DNA from: Kiritimatiellia bacterium
Lineage (GTDB): Bacteria; Verrucomicrobiota; Kiritimatiellia; SLAD01
NCBI GenBank assembly: GCA_007126995.1
Contig: SLAD01000342.1
Coordinates: 1-10,739, forward strand
Direction of reading: 5' to 3'
DNA length: 10,739 nucleotides
Position numbers and translations under genes: made by a program
In this document: piece after piece, positions 6,782-10,739 of the stretch
Layout: each line of letters begins with the position of its first letter
How positions within the stretch are numbered: position 1 is the stretch's first letter
Notes under the pieces: model-generated
The model's database searches: none
The model's input: only the letters and a program-made list of their open reading frames with translations
What the model was told of the DNA's origin: nothing

Positions 6782-9643
6782 TCAGTTTAATTTCCATCGG
6801 ATGGTGAAGAGATCCTCCTCGGTGGCTTCGGATTTCAGTTTTCCCTCGATTTTTTCGATGAGGCGTTCGCGGTTTTCATCGATTTCATCCTGGGCGTCGA
6901 AAAGGTTGCGCCGGCGTTCCTTGCGGTGGGATTCGAGTGCTTTGATTTGTTTTTGACCGGCGAGTTTTTCCTCCAGGGTGAGGGCGGCGGAGGCGGCGCG
7001 GCGGGCCTCCTTGATCTGGCGGTCGATGTCCTTGATTTCGCGTTCGAGGCCGACCTTCAGGTCGTCGGCCCAGTTGTCAAGCTTGGCGGCCTCGGCTTCG
7101 AAGAACTGGGCATTCCGTTCGGAGATGTCGCGGCTGATGCGGACTTGTTCCCTGCGGTTGATTTCGCTGATTGTGTCTGGTGCGGATTCGGTGAGTTCGC
7201 GCAGCTGCTGGCCCGGCAGTGAGAGCAGGCGGCGGGCGGTTTCCTCGTCGAGGGATATCCCCGCATCGGTATGGGCCGCGAGGATGAGGTAGTCTTCGAT
7301 CTGGTCGAGGGAATCGACGGTGAAGCGGGAGGCGGCGAGCCAGCCGGATTGACCGATGTAGGGTTCGAGGATGGTCACCTTGCCTTCATGTGCCACGTAG
7401 CTGAAGGCGATTTCGGTGGGAGAAAGCGGGCGCTCTTTCGCGGTGCGGATGACGGCATCGGCCAATGGGTGCCCGAGCCGGTAGAGGTGGGCTTCGCCAG
7501 TGCGTCGGGGAAGCTCGTAGCGGCCAAGGGGCACCTTTTCCGCGATCTCCGGGAAGGGCGTGGTTAGGAGGCGGAAGGAGCCATTATCCTGGAACTCGGC
7601 GTGCCCGTTGAGTTCATGTCGGGTGAGACGGATGAGCTGGCGTTCGAAGCGGCCGAGGATGGCCTTGGAGTCCTCGTCGCGGATCTTGAGTTTCTCGCGA
7701 ACTTCGTCGTCGAAGTGTTCCAGAAGCTTTTGCCGCGTGGTCGTCATGGCTTCGTTGATCTCGAAGCTCAGCTCCAGTTGCAGGGCGTCGAATGCGGTCT
7801 GGATCTGTTCCGGCTGGCGGCACTGCTGGTAGATGGTGGCGATGCGTTTCTCAAAATCCACCCCGGAGCCGATGGCCCCAAGGACTTCATCGCTGGCACC
7901 AAAGACGCCCTCGAAGAGCTGGAATTTCTTGGCGAGCAGTTCATAGACGCGTTGGTCCGCGGCGTTGTTCTTGTTGAGGAAGTTGACCACCACCACGTCG
8001 TGCTTTTGTCCGTAGCGATGGCAGCGGCCGATCCGTTGTTCGACGCGCTGGGGATTCCAGGGAAGGTCGTAGCTGATGACCAGCGAGCAGAACTGGAGGT
8101 TGATGCCCTCCGCCCCGGCCTCGGTTGCGATCATGATGCGGCCTTCATCACGGAAGTAATCAACGAGGGCGGATCGCATGTCGGCGGTGCGGGAACCGGT
8201 TACGCGGTCGCTGCCCTCATGGCGAATTTTCCAAGCCTCGTAGATTTCCTTGGAGCGGGGATCGTTGTTGCCGCCATTGAAGAGGACGATGCCCTCGCTC
8301 CACTCGCTTTCGGATAGGAGACGGAGGAGGTAGTCCTGAGTGCGCCGGGATTCGGTGAAGATGATTGCTTTCTCCGCCGCTTTGAGATCGGAGATCTTGT
8401 CGAAGGCGACACGGAGGGCCCTGAGGAGTGCCTGCCCCTTGGCGTTGTTTTTGATTCCGGTGGCCAAATCGGCAAAGGATTCGAGTTCGGAAATTTCGGC
8501 GGCCAAGGATTCGCGGTCGGTCTCGAAGGTCGGTTCCGTTGGCTCTTCGGATTCGCTCCACTCCTCGGCGGTCTCATCGAGCGCCTCGTAGTCCTGATCC
8601 AGTTCATCGACGAGGTGGAGGAGTTCCTGTTCGTCAAGACCACGCTTGAGGCGTTTGGCAATGGTTTGCAAGGCTCCGGCGATGGCGAAGGTGGAGGAGG
8701 CGAGAAGTTTCCGCAGGACCAAGGTCATCAGGGTGCGCTGGGCGGGCGGCAATGCGAAGAGGTTGTCACGCCCGAGGTAGTCGGAGACGAGTTGGTAGAG
8801 CCGGTCTTCACTCTTTTCCGGCGTGAATTCCTCGACGAGCGCATGCCGGGCGGTGTAGGGCACGTATTGGGTGACCTGACGGCGGAGGGTGCGGTGGCAG
8901 AGCGGTGCGAGCCGGGTTTTAAGCGCGTCGAATATGCCGTCTTCGCTGAGATTGGCGAATTGCTGGCGGAAGCTTCTGAGGTCGCCAAAGGCGTGTTCGT
9001 CGATGAAGGAGACGAGGCCGTAGAGTTCGAGGAGGGAGTTTTGCAGCGGCGTGGCCGTGAGCAGAACCTTGGGACGACCCTCAAGCGCTTTCTTGAGAGT
9101 ATTGGCGATGACATTGCCGGTTTTGTAGACGTTGCGGAGGTGGTGCGCTTCATCGATTACCACGAGGTCCCAAGGGGTGGCGACGATGTCCTTCGCTTTG
9201 TTTCGAGCGAAGTGATAGGAGCAAATGACCATGCTCCCGTCTTCCGGCTGGAAGGGATTGAGGCAGCCCGCTATTTCAGCCTGCTTGTAGGAGCGTGCTT
9301 CGAGGATGGTGGTGGGCAGGAAGAACTTCTCCGCAAGCTCTTGGTGCCACTGCTTCCGCAGGTTTGAGGGGGTGATGATCAGGATCCGGCGCTTTCTTTC
9401 CGCCCACCTCTGCGAGAGCAGGATTCCTGCCTCGATGGTTTTTCCAAGGCCGACTTCATCCGCAAGGAGGGCACCATTCGAGAACGGGGATTTGAACGCG
9501 AACAAGGCCGCATCCACTTGGTGTGGGTTGAGATCGACCTGAGCCCCCGCCACGGCAGCCGCGAGCTTGCCGACGCTGTCCGACGACCAGCGTCGAGTCA
9601 GCTCGTAAGCAAGGTATTTGGCTTGGTGGTGGGTGAGTGTCAT
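6782..9643 (-). CDS. SNF2/RapA-like DEAH-box helicase of a restriction-associated locus
   Basis: The protein has 953 residues from the chosen ATG at 9643 (MTLTHHQAKY). Helicase motifs, numbered from that start, are: Walker A DEVGLGKT 62-69, DEAH 164-167, LTATPLQN 195-202, motif V ATEAGAEGINLQF 506-518 and motif VI QRIGRCHRYGQ 536-546. A very acidic stretch (about 346-395) separates the two RecA-like domains. The last 100 residues or so are rich in charged heptad-like sequence and probably coiled coil. SNF2/RapA proteins are ATP-driven double-stranded DNA translocases that strip or remodel bound proteins. From memory, this subfamily often accompanies a type III-like Mod and Res. The frame is open to a GTG at 9769, but that codon lies upstream of the predicted promoter, and an in-frame ATG at 9667 is also possible. 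Alternative: a DISARM DrmD-type helicase, although no other DISARM gene is seen. Confidence 0.9.
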   Translation of the reverse strand: MTLTHHQAKYLAYELTRRWSSDSVGKLAAAVAGAQVDLNPHQVDAALFAFKSPFSNGALLADEVGLGKTIEAGILLSQRWAERKRRILIITPSNLRKQWHQELAEKFFLPTTILEARSYKQAEIAGCLNPFQPEDGSMVICSYHFARNKAKDIVATPWDLVVIDEAHHLRNVYKTGNVIANTLKKALEGRPKVLLTATPLQNSLLELYGLVSFIDEHAFGDLRSFRQQFANLSEDGIFDALKTRLAPLCHRTLRRQVTQYVPYTARHALVEEFTPEKSEDRLYQLVSDYLGRDNLFALPPAQRTLMTLVLRKLLASSTFAIAGALQTIAKRLKRGLDEQELLHLVDELDQDYEALDETAEEWSESEEPTEPTFETDRESLAAEISELESFADLATGIKNNAKGQALLRALRVAFDKISDLKAAEKAIIFTESRRTQDYLLRLLSESEWSEGIVLFNGGNNDPRSKEIYEAWKIRHEGSDRVTGSRTADMRSALVDYFRDEGRIMIATEAGAEGINLQFCSLVISYDLPWNPQRVEQRIGRCHRYGQKHDVVVVNFLNKNNAADQRVYELLAKKFQLFEGVFGASDEVLGAIGSGVDFEKRIATIYQQCRQPEQIQTAFDALQLELSFEINEAMTTTRQKLLEHFDDEVREKLKIRDEDSKAILGRFERQLIRLTRHELNGHAEFQDNGSFRLLTTPFPEIAEKVPLGRYELPRRTGEAHLYRLGHPLADAVIRTAKERPLSPTEIAFSYVAHEGKVTILEPYIGQSGWLAASRFTVDSLDQIEDYLILAAHTDAGISLDEETARRLLSLPGQQLRELTESAPDTISEINRREQVRISRDISERNAQFFEAEAAKLDNWADDLKVGLEREIKDIDRQIKEARRAASAALTLEEKLAGQKQIKALESHRKERRRNLFDAQDEIDENRERLIEKIEGKLKSEATEEDLFTIRWKLN

Positions 9644-9731
9644 CGGATGAGAAGCATCGACTGTCATGCGACACTCGAGACGGGAACTTGCCGGTAGGGA
9701 GTGGATTCGATGTGGGCGCGGTTGGAAATGG

Positions 9732-9759
9732 ATTATGCCCGTGCGGGCATTCCAGTCAA
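9732..9759 (-). promoter_or_regulatory. Sigma70-like promoter of the defence gene cluster
   Basis: On the minus strand a -35 box TTGACT (9759-9754) and a -10 box CATAAT (9737-9732) are separated by 16 bases. Five of six positions match the consensus in each box. Transcription would begin near 9725, leaving roughly 60-80 bases before the helicase ATG at 9643 or 9667. It is the only convincing promoter I find ahead of the six genes. Confidence 0.65.
9735..9750. promoter_or_regulatory. Palindromic operator candidate inside the promoter
   Basis: ATGCCCG (9735-9741) and CGGGCAT (9744-9750) are perfect 7-bp arms around a 2-base centre. The palindrome occupies most of the -35/-10 spacer and three bases of the -10, where a bound dimeric repressor would block RNA polymerase. 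No regulator gene is in this window, so the cognate protein is unknown. Confidence 0.5.
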
Positions 9760-9813
9760 GCCATTCCACCTCACGCGCTCAACTTCCCACATCTCCACCG
9801 CAGCCCTTCCTCA

Positions 9814-9823
9814 TCCGGCCGGA
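9814..9823. repeat. Perfect 10-bp palindrome upstream of the promoter
   Basis: TCCGGCCGGA is fully self-complementary and lies inside a wider CTTCC/GGAAG inverted pair (9806-9810 and 9821-9825), about 55 bp upstream of the -35 box. It could be an upstream regulator site, but nothing further supports that. Confidence 0.3.
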
Positions 9824-9862
9824 AGGTGTGATCCTTGGCAGGAGCAGGGATTTTCCAGCGAA

Positions 9863-9884
9863 AAATTTTTTCAGGAAATTTTTA
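9863..9884. repeat. AT-rich direct repeat, copy A
   Basis: Pattern AAATTTT, two bases, then CAGGAAATTTTTA. It agrees with copy B at 10383-10404 in 20 of 22 positions, including a perfect 13-base core. The two copies are 520 bp apart and bracket the hairpin-rich non-coding interval. Confidence 0.55.
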
Positions 9885-9925
9885 GTTGATCGCGAGCGGG
9901 AGAAAGCGGTGGATCAGGACTGATG

Positions 9926-9985
9926 GCGAATGTGAGGGAGAATGAGCAAGCCGATTCCGTCCTGTTCATTTCCCTTCTCATTCGC
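9926..9985. repeat. Long imperfect inverted repeat
   Basis: GCGAATGTGAGGG (9926-9938) pairs with CCCTTCTCATTCGC (9972-9985) with one mismatch and one bulge, around a loop of 33 bases. An alternative pairing uses GAATGAG at 9941-9947. It may form a structured transcript or be part of a non-coding repeat element. Confidence 0.35.
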
Positions 9986-9990
9986 GCGAC

Positions 9991-10004
9991 CGCTGGGGCC
10001 AGCG
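9991..10004. repeat. Short GC-rich palindrome
   Basis: CGCTGG and CCAGCG form perfect 6-bp arms around GG. It is the first of a series of GC-rich palindromes in this spacer. Confidence 0.4.
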
Positions 10005-10062
10005 ATCATACAGTGCGTCTGCCATTTCCCACAGAATTCTTCATGCTTGGGCCGTCCTGCGG

Positions 10063-10151
10063 GATGGGACGGGCCTTCGGTCCTCCATCTTGTGTTGGGT
10101 GCGGTTTCCCAGGCCGTTGGCCTGGGCTGGTATGGGATGGGCCGTTGGCCC
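10063..10151. repeat. Cluster of three GG(G)CC hairpins
   Basis: Three inverted repeats share a GGCC-NNN-GGCC type core. The first spans 10063-10089, with GATGG/CCATC outer arms and GGGCC-TTC-GGTCC inside (one wobble). The second, 10108-10126, has perfect 8-bp arms CCCAGGCC-GTT-GGCCTGGG. The third, 10139-10151, is GGGCC-GTT-GGCCC. The first and third also share the lead-in GGGATGGG/GGATGGG. Repetition of the same stem design points to REP-like extragenic palindromes rather than terminators, as no T-run follows any of them on either strand. Confidence 0.55.
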
Positions 10152-10241
10152 GGAAGAAAAGATCTCCCACCGCTTTGTGAGGGGTGTGGGCTGGCTGGAT
10201 ACGATTCCTTTTCCTCTCGTTTCGCCAAGTCACCCAAGAAA

Positions 10242-10260
10242 GCGGCAGAGGACTGCCCGC
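10242..10260. repeat. Hairpin with bulged C
   Basis: GCGGCAG (10242-10248), loop AGGA, then CTGCCCGC (10253-10260): a 7-bp stem with a single bulged C. I have an impression that a motif of this type recurs between genes in Verrucomicrobiota, but I cannot verify it here. Confidence 0.4.
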
Positions 10261-10307
10261 ACCAAGACGCAACCGCGCCGTGATCGTGATTGAGCAGGGC
10301 AATGTGG

Positions 10308-10326
10308 AGGCGATCACCGGTCGCCT
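10308..10326. repeat. Short inverted repeat
   Basis: AGGCGA (10308-10313) and TCGCCT (10321-10326) are perfect 6-bp arms around a 7-base loop. It belongs to the same palindrome-rich interval, and its role is unknown. Confidence 0.3.
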
Positions 10327-10382
10327 TCTCCGCGAAGCGACAAAGCACGCGAGGAAGCAAATGGCTTAGCCGGGCCCGCCAC

Positions 10383-10404
10383 AAATTTTACCAGGAAATT
10401 TTTA
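10383..10404. repeat. AT-rich direct repeat, copy B
   Basis: This is the partner of copy A at 9863-9884 (20 of 22 positions identical, with AC in place of TT at the two variable bases). It lies 38 bp beyond the glycosyltransferase stop codon. A further similar stretch, AAATTTTTGATTGATTG, follows at 10412-10428, so the motif may be locally repeated. Confidence 0.55.
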
Positions 10405-10441
10405 ATAGAGCAAATTTTTGATTGATTGGCAATCGCCACCC

Positions 10442-10739
10442 TCATTTTCCGCGTCCGGCTGCCCGGCGGTAGAGGTCTGCGGTTTGTGCGGCGATCGATG
10501 CCCAGCTGAAATGCTCTTCCACGCGGCGACGCCCGGCGGCGGCCATTTGCTTCCGCCGCGCATCGTCTTCCATCAGCTCATTGACCGACGCCGCGAGATC
10601 GCGGGCGAAGCGGTCCGAGTCTACCGGTTCGAACGGAGCCTCGTCCATTTGCTCCAGCGGAACCAGCAAGCCGGTCTCGCCATGCACCACCACCTCCTTG
10701 ATTCCTCCCACAGCGCTCGCCACCACAGGCGTGCCACAG
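10442..10739 (-). CDS. glgA: Glycogen synthase-like GT4 glycosyltransferase, C-terminal end
   Basis: About 99 codons of the 3' end are present; the gene continues beyond the window edge. The frame reads from the edge as CGTPVVASAVGGIKEVV, the nucleotide-sugar-binding signature near the C-terminus of GT4 (GT-B fold) glycosyltransferases. Next come GETGLLVP, a PFEPVDSDRFARDLAASVNE stretch, and a terminal AAGRRRVEEHFSWASIA helix region. This pattern is what I recall for the Corynebacterium-type glycogen synthase family, which elongates alpha-1,4-glucan from ADP- or UDP-glucose or makes maltose-1-phosphate. With only the end visible, another GT4 enzyme is possible. The stop is TGA at 10444-10442, with no strong terminator behind it. 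It is probably a resident chromosomal gene marking the edge of the defence region. Confidence 0.75.
   Translation of the reverse strand, partial: CGTPVVASAVGGIKEVVVHGETGLLVPLEQMDEAPFEPVDSDRFARDLAASVNELMEDDARRKQMAAAGRRRVEEHFSWASIAAQTADLYRRAAGRGK

Larger units (their letters stand above)
9770..10441. other. Gene-less interval between glycosyltransferase and defence cluster
   Basis: I find no credible protein gene in these 0.67 kb. The longest frames are short, overlap each other on both strands and translate to low-complexity Pro/Arg/His/Ser-rich sequence typical of palindromic non-coding DNA. The interval holds AT-rich near-repeats close to both ends, several GC-rich inverted repeats and a 10-bp palindrome upstream of the promoter. 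It separates a chromosomal metabolic gene from the defence genes and so probably includes the island boundary. Confidence 0.6.

Noticed and set aside
7601..9367. Long plus-strand frames antisense to the helicase gene
   Set aside because: They are shadows caused by GC-rich third positions of the real minus-strand gene; their translations are low in complexity and unrecognisable.
1..9643. DISARM or BREX assignment of the cluster
   Set aside because: Helicase plus methyltransferase is suggestive, but no DrmA/DrmB/DrmC-like or Brx/Pgl-like protein is present. Mod, Abi_2 and a Res N-terminus fit a type III-like system better.
9644..9769. 42-codon N-terminal extension of the helicase from a GTG at 9769
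   Set aside because: The GTG lies upstream of the -10 box at 9732-9737, so the predicted transcript would not contain it. The recognisable family start is MTLTHHQAKY at 9643.
10184..10369. Short plus-strand frame ending VIVIEQGNVEAITGRLLREA...
   Set aside because: Its end looks protein-like, but its start is arbitrary, there is no ribosome site, and it contains a hairpin (10242-10260). I recognise no family.
9914..10384. Open frame of 156 codons on the minus strand in the spacer
   Set aside because: The translation is Pro/Arg/His/Ser-rich, runs through the hairpin cluster, and competes with equally open frames on the other strand. It is best explained by palindromic non-coding DNA.
10380..10441. 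Intrinsic terminator after the glycosyltransferase gene
   Set aside because: The only stem near the stop is 3-4 bp, and the following AAAAATTT is not a clean T-run on the minus strand.
1..10739. CRISPR array, tRNA, rRNA or insertion-sequence transposase
   Set aside because: I saw no regularly spaced identical repeats, no cloverleaf-like sequence and no transposase-like translation on either strand.

Overview
The window carries a run of defence genes, all on the minus strand, next to the 3' end of a housekeeping glycogen-synthase-type glycosyltransferase gene. The host looks like a moderately GC-rich Gram-negative bacterium. The glycosyltransferase type and the palindrome-rich spacer made me think of Verrucomicrobiota, but that is an impression from memory and is not proven here.

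Layout in the direction of transcription (right to left). 10739-10442: C-terminal end of a GT4 glycogen-synthase-like protein. 10441-9770: about 0.67 kb without a credible gene, holding a nearly repeated AT-rich 22-mer at both ends and a cluster of GC-rich hairpins. 9759-9732: a good sigma70-like promoter with a 16-bp palindrome lying over its spacer and -10. 9643-6782: a SNF2/RapA-like helicase. 6721-5759: an AAA+ ATPase. 5755-3254: a subtilisin-like (S8) protease. 3215-1473: a type III Mod-like DNA methyltransferase. 1273-362: an Abi_2 family protein with a HEPN-type RNxxxH motif. 365-1: the N-terminus of a type III Res-like DEAD/DEAH translocase/nuclease, cut by the window edge.

The six genes are co-directional with gaps of 60, 3, 38 and 199 bp and one 4-bp overlap (ATGA), so they look like one transcriptional unit, possibly with an internal start before the Abi gene. 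Mod and Res should form the restriction-modification core. The ATPase/protease pair matches the two-gene anti-phage system ietAS. The HEPN protein looks like a dormancy or abortive-infection toxin placed between modification and restriction subunits. The most notable point is the layered arrangement: a complete ietAS cassette of lower GC (about 48% in sampled rows against about 61% in the helicase) sits between the SNF2 helicase and mod. Mod itself is a mosaic whose central, specificity-bearing part falls to about 36% GC in sampled rows.
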